Shown in pieces: positions 1 through 9,930 of a stretch of 64,000 bases of DNA. The stretch is from assembly GCF_003289965.1 (NCBI RefSeq), contig NZ_QMBQ01000002.1, forward strand, positions 248,001 to 312,000, read 5' to 3'. Numbering within the stretch: position 1 is the first letter of the stretch; every line of letters begins with the position of its first letter. Source of the DNA: Mesorhizobium atlanticum (GTDB lineage Bacteria > Pseudomonadota > Alphaproteobacteria > Rhizobiales > Rhizobiaceae). The notes below the pieces were generated by a model. The model was not told the origin of the DNA. It did no database searches and saw only the letters and a list, made by a program, of their open reading frames with translations. A program made the position numbers and the translations under genes.

Positions 1-1248
<1,248 letters not shown>

Positions 1249-1274
1249 TCAAATCCGGATATCAATGGATTTGA
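1249..1274. promoter_or_regulatory. LysR-type inverted repeat between dgdA and the LysR gene
   Basis: TCAAATCC and GGATTTGA form a perfect 8-bp inverted repeat with a 10-bp spacer. The right arm ends one base before the LysR start codon, so a bound protein would cover that gene's ribosome binding region. The T-N11-A style symmetry and the position between divergent genes are what a LysR autorepression or activation site looks like. Binding is inferred. Confidence 0.5.
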
Positions 1275-1275
1275 T

Positions 1276-2133
1276 ATGCAGGCTCCGCTCGATCTCAAGC
1301 TCTTGTCGACATTCGTGCGTGCGGCGCATTCCGGCACGCTGAGCGCCGTGGCCGTGCAGGTCGGGCGTACGCAATCGGCCGTGACCATGCAGATCCAGCG
1401 GCTGGAGGAAGCGCTTGGCCAAAGCCTTTTTCATCGCAGCGGCAGCGGCGTGCGGCTCACCGGGAGCGGCGAAAGATTTCTGGCCTATGCCGAGCGCCTC
1501 CTCAAAATTCATGACGAGGCGATCTCGGCGCTTTCCGACAAGGGCCTGCATGGGTCTATCATCTTCGGCAGCCCCGAAGACTACCTGAGCGCGTTCTTCC
1601 CGGCGCTCTTGAAGAGTTTCGGCACCATGTATCCCGATGTCGAGATCAAGGTGGTCTCGGCGCCGACGGTCGAACTGCGCACGCTCATCAATGCGCGTCA
1701 GGTCGATCTGGCGCTCGTTTCCACACCCAATCCAAGCGATGCGCCGGATGTGGTGCGCAGGGAGTCCCTGGTCTGGGTCGGCAGCCGGCCAACCCTGGAA
1801 CTCTACGATTTCGGCGACACTGTTCCGCTCGCCCTGGCCGCGTCGAACGCGATCGACCATAAGGGGGCCTGCGAGGCCATGACCCGCGCCGGCCTGCGCT
1901 ACAAGATAGCCTATGCCTCCAACAGCCTTGCCGGGCTGATCGCCGTTGCACGGTCAGGCCTGGCGATCAGCGTGATGGCCGAGGGGGCTGTGCCGCCTGA
2001 CCTCCATATTCTCGGCGCTCCGCTTCCTCCGCTGCCCGGGCTCGGCATTGTGATCGTTTTCGCCGAAGCGCAACGATCACCCGCGGCCACGGCCTTTGCC
2101 CGTCACATCCGCAACGTTCTGCCGTCGCTTTGA
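1276..2133 (+). CDS. LysR-family transcriptional regulator, probably of dgdA
   Basis: A 285-residue LysR regulator. Residues about 4-63 form the winged helix-turn-helix, including the recognition part VGRTQSAVTMQIQRLEEALG. The rest is a periplasmic-binding-protein-like effector domain, starting with HGSIIFGSPEDY at about residue 90. It is divergent from dgdA with under 100 bp between the starts, the classical LysR-target arrangement; Burkholderia dgdA is controlled by the LysR protein DgdR. Orthology to DgdR is inferred from position. The start is preceded only by a weak GGAT, and an inverted repeat abuts it. Confidence 0.85.
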   Translation: MQAPLDLKLLSTFVRAAHSGTLSAVAVQVGRTQSAVTMQIQRLEEALGQSLFHRSGSGVRLTGSGERFLAYAERLLKIHDEAISALSDKGLHGSIIFGSPEDYLSAFFPALLKSFGTMYPDVEIKVVSAPTVELRTLINARQVDLALVSTPNPSDAPDVVRRESLVWVGSRPTLELYDFGDTVPLALAASNAIDHKGACEAMTRAGLRYKIAYASNSLAGLIAVARSGLAISVMAEGAVPPDLHILGAPLPPLPGLGIVIVFAEAQRSPAATAFARHIRNVLPSL

Positions 2134-2164
2134 GGGTTTGCCGCCTTGCGGCTTCTCGGTCACG

Positions 2165-3616
2165 TCAGCCCGCGGCGAATTGCGGCCGGTTCGCTCTCGA
2201 AGATATCCTGAACGCCGCCAGGCAACCGACAATGCCGAGCGGCACGAAAGCCAGGAACAGCCAGCCGGCGACGGTCGCGGCCGCCTCGCGGCTCAGGCCT
2301 TCGGAAAAACCGCAGGCATTGGCGATAATGCCGGCAAGGGCGGCACCCACCGCATAGCCGATGCGTTGCATCGTCGGCACGGCGGCGGAGGCGATGGTCT
2401 GTTCGCCCTCTCGCGCCGAGGCGACGATCACGCGGGTCAGAAATGGCCAGGAGACGCCGAAGCCGCCGCCCTGCAGCAGGGCGCAAAGCAGGATCAGCGG
2501 GATCGAACCTGCCGGAATGGTGTAGGCGAAGCCGGCGAGGCCCGAGGCAATCATCAGCGCGCCGACGACGATGATCATGCGCTCACGCTCCAACGGCGCA
2601 TTGGCGATGAGAATCGACAGGATCGACCAGGCGATCGATTCGGCGGCGATGATGTAGCCGGTGGTCAGGATCGGAATGCCGTGCAGGGTGGTCAGAAGCA
2701 GCGGCCCGTAAATGGTGAAAGTGCAAGTGGCCACGGAGAATGCCGCGACCATCGTCATGCCGCTGCCAAGCGGCGAGCGCCACGAGAACAAGGGCGACGG
2801 GAAGAGACGCGAGCGCGGCCTCAGGGCATCGATGCGGAAGAACAGTGCCAGGCCGATCAGGCCGAGCAGGAGCAGCAGCGACGAACGCAACAGGGCAATG
2901 TCGATGCCGGCGGCGGCGATCAGCACCACGCTGAGGGCGAGACAAGCGAGCGCCGGATAGGGGAAGGGTGGCGCCATGCCGCTGCCCGCCTGCGGCTTCG
3001 TTGCTTCGGGCGTGTCGAGCACGATGAAGCTCGCCAGCGCCATTGCCGCGCCACCGAAAGTGAAGACGCCGAAGGCCCAGCGCCATGACAGGAACTCGGT
3101 CATGATCGCGCCGAGCATCGGGCCGCTGAAGGCCGCGACACCCCAGATCGCGGACATGATGCCGAAGAGCTGCGGCCAGATGTTGCGCGCAAACAGCCGT
3201 TCGACCGAGACGAAGGCAAGCGATACGAGCGCGCCGCCGCCGAGCCCCTCGACCAAGCGTCCGGCGAGGAAAGACGGCATGGCGGGGGCCGTGGCGCAGA
3301 TCAGCGCGCCGGCCGCGTAGAGCAGGGCGGCGACCGTCATGTTGGAGCGCAGCGCGACATAGCTGACCAGCCGGCCGGCCGCAGCGCCGGCGACAATGGC
3401 GCCAAGCTCGTAGATCGCCAGCGACCAGCCGACCAACTGCACGCCGGCCAGTTCACCGACCATGGCCGGCATCACCGTCGCCACCATCGTCTCGTTGGTC
3501 GCATGCAGCAGGATGCCGAGGCTGATGAAGCAGAAGCGCGCCAGGTCGCCACTTGCCCACAGCGCGCGCCAATCTATCTTATCGCCGCCTGCTTTGTTGT
3601 TGCTTGCTGCCGTCAC
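2165..3616 (-). CDS. MFS transporter, DHA2-like multidrug/metabolite exporter
   Basis: A 483-residue protein with more than twelve hydrophobic segments and major-facilitator features: an N-terminal helix with NETMVATVMPAMVGEL, the loop-2/3 region GRLVSYVAL, and FLAGRLVEGLGGG typical of DHA-type drug exporters. The GTG at 3616 is chosen as start because AGGAG lies 6 nt upstream and the first helix follows about 35 residues later. A longer reading from 3718 adds 34 residues with no ribosome binding site. It stands convergent to the LysR gene and its substrate cannot be read from sequence. Confidence 0.85.
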   Translation of the reverse strand: MTAASNNKAGGDKIDWRALWASGDLARFCFISLGILLHATNETMVATVMPAMVGELAGVQLVGWSLAIYELGAIVAGAAAGRLVSYVALRSNMTVAALLYAAGALICATAPAMPSFLAGRLVEGLGGGALVSLAFVSVERLFARNIWPQLFGIMSAIWGVAAFSGPMLGAIMTEFLSWRWAFGVFTFGGAAMALASFIVLDTPEATKPQAGSGMAPPFPYPALACLALSVVLIAAAGIDIALLRSSLLLLLGLIGLALFFRIDALRPRSRLFPSPLFSWRSPLGSGMTMVAAFSVATCTFTIYGPLLLTTLHGIPILTTGYIIAAESIAWSILSILIANAPLERERMIIVVGALMIASGLAGFAYTIPAGSIPLILLCALLQGGGFGVSWPFLTRVIVASAREGEQTIASAAVPTMQRIGYAVGAALAGIIANACGFSEGLSREAAATVAGWLFLAFVPLGIVGCLAAFRISSRANRPQFAAG

Positions 3617-3772
3617 GTCGATCTCCTGCCTTATGATTCGCAGCCTCATCCGCATCGCGAATGGGCGCCAGATCCAGTTCGGCAGGGCTTGTAGAACCTC
3701 AATCGCAGTTGAGCTCAAGAGGCCTTTTTTCGCTTGTCGCGGGAGGAACGCTTGATTGGTCCTGACGGCCAG

Positions 3773-4255
3773 TCAGTTCGCCATGCTGCGCAGCTGGAAC
3801 TGGCTAACGCCGATGGCGATGTTGAGGCCGGTTTGGGTCTGGATGCTGAGCGGCTGCAGGGTGAAGGCGTTGCCGGTGCCGCCGACCAGGAGATTGGCGC
3901 CGGCTCCGACCGCGGCGGTCACTTCGGCGCTGGCGCCGACATAGTCGCCGGCGAGCGCACCCGGAGCGTAGATGTTGTTCATGGGCGTCAGCACCAGCCA
4001 GCGCATCACGCTCTGGCTGGTGGTGCCGATGTCGAGGCCGTATTTGTTGACGGCGCCGAAATAGGCTTCCGGCGCAAAGGTCTTGTCCGCCGGCGTGAAG
4101 GTGCAGCTCAGATCCTTACTGGAGCCGAAGACGAAGCCGGTGCCACCGCCAATGGCGCAATCCAGCACGCCGAGCTCGACGCCGCCGGTCTCCGCTCGAG
4201 CCTGTCCGGCCAGTGCAACAATCACGATAGCGGCTGCGGCGATGATCCTCGGCAT
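3773..4255 (-). CDS. DUF992 exported protein (copy 1)
   Basis: A 160-residue protein with a Sec signal peptide (cleavage probably after GQARA, residue about 20) and one DUF992 domain. Family features are the early ELGVLDCAIGGG, the paired cysteines in LDC and LSCTF, and ANLLVGG near the C-terminus. It is probably periplasmic; function unknown. GGGGGAC just before the ATG at 4255 decides the start. A paralog lies immediately upstream on the same strand, separated by a palindromic repeat and a hairpin, so the pair is a tandem duplication. Confidence 0.85.
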   Translation of the reverse strand: MPRIIAAAAIVIVALAGQARAETGGVELGVLDCAIGGGTGFVFGSSKDLSCTFTPADKTFAPEAYFGAVNKYGLDIGTTSQSVMRWLVLTPMNNIYAPGALAGDYVGASAEVTAAVGAGANLLVGGTGNAFTLQPLSIQTQTGLNIAIGVSQFQLRSMAN

Positions 4256-4273
4256 ATGTCCCCCCTCTTCTCT

Positions 4274-4327
4274 TTGACGCAATTCCGGACGGAAAACCGT
4301 GTCACACTTTTCCTGGAATTGCTCAAA
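4274..4327. repeat. Palindromic intergenic repeat, single copy
   Basis: An imperfect hairpin element starting TTTGACGCAATTCC and ending GGAATTGCTCAAA, with GGACGGAAAA and CTTTTCC as inner arms. The same element occurs three times in tandem at 15019-15183, and half of it in inverse orientation at about 39793. It lies directly upstream of DUF992 copy 1. Confidence 0.8.
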
Positions 4328-4332
4328 AGCAT

Positions 4333-4370
4333 GCGGCCCGGAACGGCTACAATGTCCTGTTCCGGGCCGC
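4333..4370 (-). terminator. Strong GC hairpin downstream of DUF992 copy 2
   Basis: GCGGCCCGGAAC and GTTCCGGGCCGC make a 12-bp perfect stem around a 14-nt loop, 34 nt after the stop codon of the second DUF992 gene. No T-tract follows, so it may act as a transcript-end stabiliser rather than a classical intrinsic terminator. Confidence 0.55.
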
Positions 4371-4403
4371 GCGTATAGGCGGATGTCGTTGGCGGCTGAG
4401 CGC

Positions 4404-4880
4404 CTATTTGTAGGAGTGGACCAGATCCAGCGACGCGACCGCGACGGCCAGGTTGACGCCGGTCTGCGCCTGGACGCTGAGCGGCTCCAGCATGAAGGCG
4501 CCGTCGAGGCCGCCGACCAGGAGATTGGCGCCGCCGCCGGTCACGACGGAAGCCTCGGCGTTGACGCCGTAATAGCTGCCGGCGAGGTCGCCTGCCTCAT
4601 GATGGCGCGTGCCGGCAAGCACTGCCCAAACCAGCTGGCCCTGATGCGTCTGGCCGAGGTCGACGCCGAGCTTGGAGATCATGCCGGTGTATTGCTCTGC
4701 CGGACCGTGATGATAGGGACGGAAGGTGCAGGACACACCCTTGTTGGACGTGATGACATAGCCGACGCCGCCATCGATGGTGCAATCGAGCGTGCCGAGC
4801 CGGAGCGTGCCGGCGCTGACCGGAGAAGCGAGGACCGTGGCGGCAAGCGCGGCAGCGGCACAGGCAAGAGATTTGATCAT
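4404..4880 (-). CDS. DUF992 exported protein (copy 2)
   Basis: A 158-residue protein with a signal peptide (MIKSLACAAAALAATVLASPVSAG, cleavage after VSA) and one DUF992 domain with the same signature as its neighbour: LRLGTLDCTIDGG, VSCTFRP and ANLLVGG. The ATG at 4880 follows AAAGGACC with proper spacing; an upstream in-frame reading lacks a signal peptide at its start and was rejected. It is likely periplasmic with unknown role. Tandem paralogs suggest dosage or divergence in an envelope function. Confidence 0.85.
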   Translation of the reverse strand: MIKSLACAAAALAATVLASPVSAGTLRLGTLDCTIDGGVGYVITSNKGVSCTFRPYHHGPAEQYTGMISKLGVDLGQTHQGQLVWAVLAGTRHHEAGDLAGSYYGVNAEASVVTGGGANLLVGGLDGAFMLEPLSVQAQTGVNLAVAVASLDLVHSYK

Positions 4881-5032
4881 TGGAAAGGTCCTTTCGCGAA
4901 AATTTTGCCCCGGCTTAAACGAGCGAGGTGCGCCGAGCGTTCCGCCGAAAACTTGGCGCGAACATGGCAAAGGTTAACGCATCGCCATCGACGGTTAACA
5001 TGCGATGACAAGGGCTTGGGATGTTCGAGCGT

Positions 5033-5611
5033 TCAGTGGCGCCACAGGCTCTCAAGCGCCGACCAGACCTTGCCCAAGGGGCCCACGTTCTCCGGATCGC
5101 CGTGGTCCGGCAGTTCGATCAGCACGGTGCCGTGGAAATCCTTGGGATAGCGCCGGTAAAAGTCGATGTCGTTGACGATCCGCCGCCCTCGAAGGGCGCG
5201 CTTCATGTCCGGGTGGGGCTTGATCGGCGGGTGGGTTAGTTGCTTCGCCTTTTCGACCAACTCCTCGAAATCGTCGCGCGTGTATTCATCCACGTCGTAG
5301 GCGATTTTCGAACGGACATAGCCCTTGGCGTTGATGCGCTGCGCAGTGAATTTCAGCATGTCCCAGAGCGGCTCCCGGTTGGTGTCCGACCCGCCATTCT
5401 CCAAGGCCATAAGGAGATACCAGACCGGCTGACCTTTCCAGAACATGGTCAATGCCATGGCCTTATCGCATTGCGGCTGGCGCGCGATCCAGAACAGCGG
5501 GTCGATGTCCCAATCCCAGTTGAAGTCGAGAACGGCGCGGTGCCAATCGTCGGGCGAAGCTGTTTCCAGCCAGGCGATCTGCCGTCGGATGCCGAGTTCG
5601 TTCTCATCCAT
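5033..5611 (-). CDS. DUF4274 domain-containing protein
   Basis: About 192 residues from the ATG at 5611. The middle carries the DUF4274 pattern: WHRAVLDFNWDWDIDPLFWIARQPQCDKAMALTMF in outline, with the conserved W-NWD and CD-ALT-FW elements (residues about 20-65). The second half, YDVDEYTRDDFEELVEKAK followed by a basic stretch, is not recognised. There is no signal peptide, so it is probably cytosolic; the family has no established function. The start is uncertain: a longer form reaches 5710, but GGAACGG before 5611 and the acidic MDENELG start favour the shorter one. Confidence 0.7.
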   Translation of the reverse strand: MDENELGIRRQIAWLETASPDDWHRAVLDFNWDWDIDPLFWIARQPQCDKAMALTMFWKGQPVWYLLMALENGGSDTNREPLWDMLKFTAQRINAKGYVRSKIAYDVDEYTRDDFEELVEKAKQLTHPPIKPHPDMKRALRGRRIVNDIDFYRRYPKDFHGTVLIELPDHGDPENVGPLGKVWSALESLWRH

Positions 5612-5751
5612 CGGTGCCGTTCCGGATGTCGCGAATGCCGGTGCTCGCCGGATTTCATCCGCTACCTTGACACGCAATGGTTGCGATTTGCCTGCCGCAG
5701 GCCCGACCAATGGACGATTTCGAGGGCCGGCGCGGCGCGTCGGCTGGAAAA

Positions 5752-6603
5752 TCAGCTGGCGTTGCCGCCGGTGCGCGACAGGCCGTCCTTGGCCGGCTGG
5801 TAATTCGGGTCGAGGTGGACCGCCTCGCGGTAGGACTTGGCCGCTCTCACCTTGTCGCCGCGCCGTTCGTAAATCAGCGCCTGGTTGGCCCAGGCCTCGG
5901 CATTCTTGCCGTCGAGCTTGATGGCCATGTTGAAGTCGGAGAAGGCGTTGTCCTCGTCGCCCGTCGCCAGATAGGAGAGGCCGCGGCCGTTGTAGGGCTC
6001 GGCGGCGTCCGGCGCCAGCGAGATGGCGGTCGAGAAGTCCTCGATGGCGAATTTGTGCTGGCCCTGGCTCTGATAGATCAGGCCGCGATTGTGGTAGGCG
6101 CGCGCATCGGTCGTGTCGAGCTGGATCGCCTTCTGGAAGTCGTTGAAGGCATCCTGGGTGCGGCCCGCCTTGCGGTAGAGATTGCCGCGGCCGATATAGG
6201 CGGCATCGTAATTGGCGTTGATCTGGATCGAGCGATTGTAGTCGGCCAGAGCCGCTTGCTGGTTGCCGAGGAAACGCTGGATCAGCGCGCGATTCGAGTA
6301 GGCCTGGTAGAAGTTCGGATTGAGCTGGATGGCCTGGTTGAAGTCCTTCAGCGCCGCCTGGTACTGGCCGCCGCGGCCATAGGCCGAGCCGCGCACATTA
6401 TAGCCCTCGGGATCCTGCGGATTGCGCTGGATAACCGCCGAGAGCGAGGAGATGTTCTCGCTGGACCCCTGCGCCTTGTCGATCGAGTTGAACTCACCCG
6501 TCGGCGCCGTCTGGCATGCTGCAAGCATCAGACCCGAAAGCAGGGCCGCCGTCAGGGCGAAGCCGCGAAGAGCGGTTCCACGCTCCACGGTAATAGCGTT
6601 CAT
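5752..6603 (-). CDS. TPR-repeat outer-membrane lipoprotein, NlpI-like
   Basis: A 283-residue lipoprotein. The N-terminal hydrophobic segment ends in a lipobox LAAC (residues about 27-30), so the mature protein should be lipid-anchored. The rest is about six consecutive tetratricopeptide repeats of 34 residues, each with the G-Y/A-x-x-A-x-x-D/N-x-x-A-I-x-L pattern (for example GQYQAALKDFNQAIQLNP). Such proteins act as scaffolds, for instance for peptidoglycan hydrolases in NlpI; a partner cannot be named here. AGGA at -9 supports the ATG at 6603 over the GTG twelve bases upstream. Confidence 0.88.
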   Translation of the reverse strand: MNAITVERGTALRGFALTAALLSGLMLAACQTAPTGEFNSIDKAQGSSENISSLSAVIQRNPQDPEGYNVRGSAYGRGGQYQAALKDFNQAIQLNPNFYQAYSNRALIQRFLGNQQAALADYNRSIQINANYDAAYIGRGNLYRKAGRTQDAFNDFQKAIQLDTTDARAYHNRGLIYQSQGQHKFAIEDFSTAISLAPDAAEPYNGRGLSYLATGDEDNAFSDFNMAIKLDGKNAEAWANQALIYERRGDKVRAAKSYREAVHLDPNYQPAKDGLSRTGGNAS

Positions 6604-6735
6604 CTTTGTCCTCACTGCCGCAGCGCCGTCAGTCCGTTCCCTCTCCGAACCGGCTCGAATCTATAAACAAAAAGGTGGCGGCGATTCCGCATCGCGCCAC
6701 CTTCGGTATCCTTCGAAAAGGACGAAAAATAGGCG

Positions 6736-7002
6736 TTATGAGCGCGGCGAACGCGGCGCGCCGCCAGCACCGGCCGGAGCCGGACGCGGGGTCATCGGCA
6801 GCAGGCCTTCGCGCTGGGCGCGCTTGCGTGCCAGCTTGCGGGCGCGGCGCACGGCTTCCGCCTTCTCGCGGGCACGCTTCTCGGACGGCTTCTCATAGTG
6901 ACCGCGCATCTTCATTTCGCGGAAAATACCTTCGCGCTGCATTTTCTTCTTCAGCGCGCGAAGCGCCTGATCAACGTTGTTGTCGCGGACGAGTACCTGC
7001 AC
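6736..7002 (-). CDS. rpsU: 30S ribosomal protein bS21, C-terminally extended
   Basis: An 88-residue bS21. The start is a GTG (7002) with AGGA six bases upstream, giving the usual N-terminus [20 protein letters not shown]. The strongly basic helix follows ([19 protein letters not shown] and on). Residues beyond about 70 form a proline-, alanine- and glycine-rich tail ending PRSPRS, longer than the enterobacterial protein and normal for rhizobia. An in-frame ATG at 7047 adds fifteen residues that do not fit the family. The protein binds the small subunit near the 3' end of 16S rRNA and helps initiation. Confidence 0.95.
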   Translation of the reverse strand: MQVLVRDNNVDQALRALKKKMQREGIFREMKMRGHYEKPSEKRAREKAEAVRRARKLARKRAQREGLLPMTPRPAPAGAGGAPRSPRS

Positions 7003-7175
7003 GGGCAATCCTGTCTTCGGGTTTGAAATCGTTAGGCAATCGGCCATAGCCGAGATGCCTCCGCGGCGAGTTGCACCGCGAATTGTGGCGGCTGATAGCA
7101 GAATCAGGCCGGGATGTCCACCGCTGATTGCGGGAAAGCGCGATCAAAAACCGGAGCGGTGCGCCAAGCCGCGAT

Positions 7176-7568
7176 TCAGCCTTCCACCGCCGCCAGATGG
7201 AGGCGTGCGAAATCCTCGAAAAACTCGCCGTAATCGCAGGTGATTTCCTCGCCGGCGGCGATGTCGCGAATGGCGGTGGCGCCGCCATATTGCGAGAAGT
7301 CCGTGTTCGGCCGCTCGGAGTGGTTCATGAAGCGGCCATTGTCGACCTCATAGACCATGAAGCCCGGCTTGTCCGGGCTCGGATAGGCGTAGCGGTCGAG
7401 CAGCTCGCGCAGATGAGGCGGCGCCGCCTCGTATTTCTCGATCGGGATCAGCCGGTCGAAGTCAGGATCGAGCCGCCAGATCGAAGCGCCTTTGCGGATC
7501 GGCTCGGCGGCGAAGACGCCGACGCCCTCTATGGCGCTCTGGGCAACATAGGTCCTGATCAGCAGCAT
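7176..7568 (-). CDS. SET-domain protein (putative lysine methyltransferase)
   Basis: A 130-residue stand-alone SET domain. The hallmark motifs are present: an N-terminal GVGVFAAEPIRKG strand, the pseudoknot motif FMNHSERPNTDF (residues about 80-91) and the second knot piece EEITCDYGEFF near the C-terminus. It therefore probably binds S-adenosylmethionine and methylates a lysine, or binds without catalysis. Bacterial substrates are mostly unknown. There is no signal peptide. It is a single gene between rpsU and the YrdB-like gene. Confidence 0.82.
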   Translation of the reverse strand: MLLIRTYVAQSAIEGVGVFAAEPIRKGASIWRLDPDFDRLIPIEKYEAAPPHLRELLDRYAYPSPDKPGFMVYEVDNGRFMNHSERPNTDFSQYGGATAIRDIAAGEEITCDYGEFFEDFARLHLAAVEG

Positions 7569-7734
7569 CGTTCCGGTCCGTTTTCCACGGGAAACGAAAA
7601 ATCGTCAAAACGGACCGGAATGCAAGGCCGTATCGCGATATTTCAGCGGATGAGCATGTCCGTCGTCCGCCTCACGGATCACGTCCGGTTGATCGAAGCG
7701 TCCGGCTTTGGCCGCGGCAAAGGCCGCTATCGCC

Positions 7735-8103
7735 CTACTGCCTCAACAGCCAGCCCAGCCTGTCCAGGGAGAAGGCGTAGCTGAGGGCGATCAGCAGAGC
7801 CATGACAAGGCCTGCGGCCGCATGACCTGCCAGATAGAACGCTGCGGCGCCGCCGAACAGTATGGCGAGCTCCACCGCCAGCCGCACCGCGCCCGGCACA
7901 GGAACCGGCGCGCGGCCTGACCGGCTTGGGTCGTCGGGAACCGCGAAGGTTCCCCACAGCGCAGCCGCAACAAGCGGCAAGGCCAAGGCGAGGATCCATC
8001 GCCACCACCCCTCGGACAGGCTCCAGCCGGCCATGCCGAGCCCAAGCAGCGCCGCAAGTTCCAGCAGAAAGCGCAAGGTCAGATTCCACCAGGCGTTGCC
8101 CAT
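7735..8103 (-). CDS. YrdB/DUF2568 family small membrane protein
   Basis: A 122-residue integral membrane protein with about four hydrophobic helices and the family pattern: LRFLLELAALLGLGMAGW at the start, then ALWGTFAVPDDPSR in a loop, and AVELAILFGGAAAFYLAG. The ATG at 8103 is chosen for the GGAGG six bases upstream; a longer frame begins at 8190 without one. Function is unknown in the family. Confidence 0.8.
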   Translation of the reverse strand: MGNAWWNLTLRFLLELAALLGLGMAGWSLSEGWWRWILALALPLVAAALWGTFAVPDDPSRSGRAPVPVPGAVRLAVELAILFGGAAAFYLAGHAAAGLVMALLIALSYAFSLDRLGWLLRQ

Positions 8104-8307
8104 ATCCATCCTCCAGGTCTCGGAGCAGTCGGTATGGCCGATCGCGGTCGCGGCTGCCAGCCCGGATGCCATCCTTTCGGCATGGCGCAAAGCGGCAAGC
8201 GCCGTCGCAATCAGCGCAAGGATGACATCGCGGTTTCGCTAGTGATAGACCTCGCGTGACGGGAGAGGCCCGGACGAAATCCGCGATTTTTGGCGCGAGG
8301 CTACAAC

Positions 8308-9561
8308 GTGAAGAAATACTCGGTATTCGCCATTGCCCGCGAGGCGATGCGCGGTCACAAGGGCTGGGAAGAACAGTGGACCTCGCCCGAGCCGAAGAAG
8401 GAATATGACGTCATCATCGTCGGGGCCGGCGGCCACGGGCTGGCGACGGCGTATTACCTGGCGAGCGAGCACGGCATCACCAACATCGCGGTGCTCGAAA
8501 AAGGCTGGCTCGGCGGCGGCAACACCGGCCGCAACACCACCATCATCCGCTCCAACTATCTCTATGACGAAAGCGCCGGCATCTATGACCATGCGCTGAA
8601 GCTGTGGGACGGGCTCAGCCAGGAGCTCAACTACAACGTCATGTATTCGGCGCGCGGCGTCATGATGCTGGCGCACAACGTCCACGACGTGCAGGTGTTC
8701 AAGCGCCACATCCATGCCAACCGGCTCAACGGCATCGACAATGAGTGGCTGACGCCGGAACAGGCGAAGGAATTCTGTCCGCCGCTCAACATCTCCAAGG
8801 AAGCGCGCTATCCGGTGATGGGCGCGGCGTTGCAGCGGCGCGGCGGCACGGCACGGCACGACGCGGTCGCCTGGGGCTATGCGCGCGGCGCCTCGGCGCG
8901 CGGCGTGCACATCATCCAGAATTGCGAGGTCACAGGCATCAAGCGCGCGGCCAATGGCGCGGTCAGCGGCGTCGAGACGACGCGCGGCTTCATCGGCGCC
9001 AAGAAGGTCGGCGTGGTGGCGGCCGGCCATTCCTCGGTCATCATGAACATGGCCGGCGTGCGCATGCCGCTCGAAAGCTATCCGCTGCAGGCGCTGGTCT
9101 CGGAACCGATCAAGCCGGTGGTGCCCTGTGTGGTGATGTCCAACACCGTGCACGCCTATATCTCGCAGTCGGACAAGGGCGAGCTGGTCATCGGCGCCGG
9201 CACCGACCAGTATGTCTCCTATTCGCAGACCGGCGGCCTGCACATATTGCAGCACACGCTCGACGCCATCTGCGAGATGTTCCCAATCTTCACGCGCATG
9301 AAGATGCTGCGCTCATGGGGCGGCATCGTCGACGTCACGCCGGACCGCTCGCCGATCCTGGCGAAGACGCCGGTCAAGGGCCTTTACGTCAATTGCGGCT
9401 GGGGCACGGGCGGCTTCAAGGCGACGCCCGGCTCGGGCAATGTCTTCGCGCATACGATCGCGAAGGACGAGCCGCACCCGATCAACGCGCCCTTCACGCT
9501 CGAGCGCTTCCGCACCGGCCGTCTCATCGACGAGGCCGCCGCCGCCGCGGTGGCGCACTGA
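8308..9561 (+). CDS. soxB: Sarcosine oxidase beta subunit
   Basis: A 417-residue FAD/FMN-binding catalytic subunit of heterotetrameric sarcosine oxidase. The enzyme oxidatively demethylates sarcosine to glycine, giving H2O2 and 5,10-methylene-tetrahydrofolate when folate is present. The Rossmann FAD motif [18 protein letters not shown] sits near residue 40, and [11 protein letters not shown] carries the histidine that binds FMN covalently in this family. The GTG start (8308) has GAGG seven bases upstream and gives the usual [13 protein letters not shown]-terminus. First gene of soxBDAG. The tetrahydrofolate genes often found with this operon are not in the window. Confidence 0.95.
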   Translation: MKKYSVFAIAREAMRGHKGWEEQWTSPEPKKEYDVIIVGAGGHGLATAYYLASEHGITNIAVLEKGWLGGGNTGRNTTIIRSNYLYDESAGIYDHALKLWDGLSQELNYNVMYSARGVMMLAHNVHDVQVFKRHIHANRLNGIDNEWLTPEQAKEFCPPLNISKEARYPVMGAALQRRGGTARHDAVAWGYARGASARGVHIIQNCEVTGIKRAANGAVSGVETTRGFIGAKKVGVVAAGHSSVIMNMAGVRMPLESYPLQALVSEPIKPVVPCVVMSNTVHAYISQSDKGELVIGAGTDQYVSYSQTGGLHILQHTLDAICEMFPIFTRMKMLRSWGGIVDVTPDRSPILAKTPVKGLYVNCGWGTGGFKATPGSGNVFAHTIAKDEPHPINAPFTLERFRTGRLIDEAAAAAVAH

Positions 9562-9633
9562 TGATGGCTCAGCCGATTTGCGATCAACCGGCCGGCGCGC
9601 GCGTCGGCCACGACAGGTTTTAGGATCACCCAG

Positions 9634-9930
9634 ATGCTTCTCATCCGCTGCCCCTATTGCGAGGAAGAGCGCCCGGAACTCGAGTTCCGCAATGCCGGCG
9701 AGGCGCATATCGCGCGCCCCACCAACATTGCCGCCGAGAGCGACGACGATTTCGAGAAATTCTTCTTCATCCGCGCGAATCCGAAGGGAGTCATCTACGA
9801 GCGCTGGCGGCATATCCATGGCTGCGCGCGCTTCTTCAACGCGGTTCGCGACACCGTCACCGACAAGTTCGTCATGACCTACAAGGCCGGCGAGCCGAAG
9901 CCCGCGAAGCTGCCTGGAGCCGCGAAATGA
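9634..9930 (+). CDS. soxD: Sarcosine oxidase delta subunit
   Basis: A 98-residue zinc-binding small subunit. The ligand set known for this family is visible: Cys6 and Cys9 in CPYC, then His60 and Cys64 in RHIHGCARFF. AGGA lies nine bases before the ATG. Its TGA overlaps the soxA start in ATGA (9927-9930), so translation is probably coupled. Confidence 0.95.
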   Translation: MLLIRCPYCEEERPELEFRNAGEAHIARPTNIAAESDDDFEKFFFIRANPKGVIYERWRHIHGCARFFNAVRDTVTDKFVMTYKAGEPKPAKLPGAAK

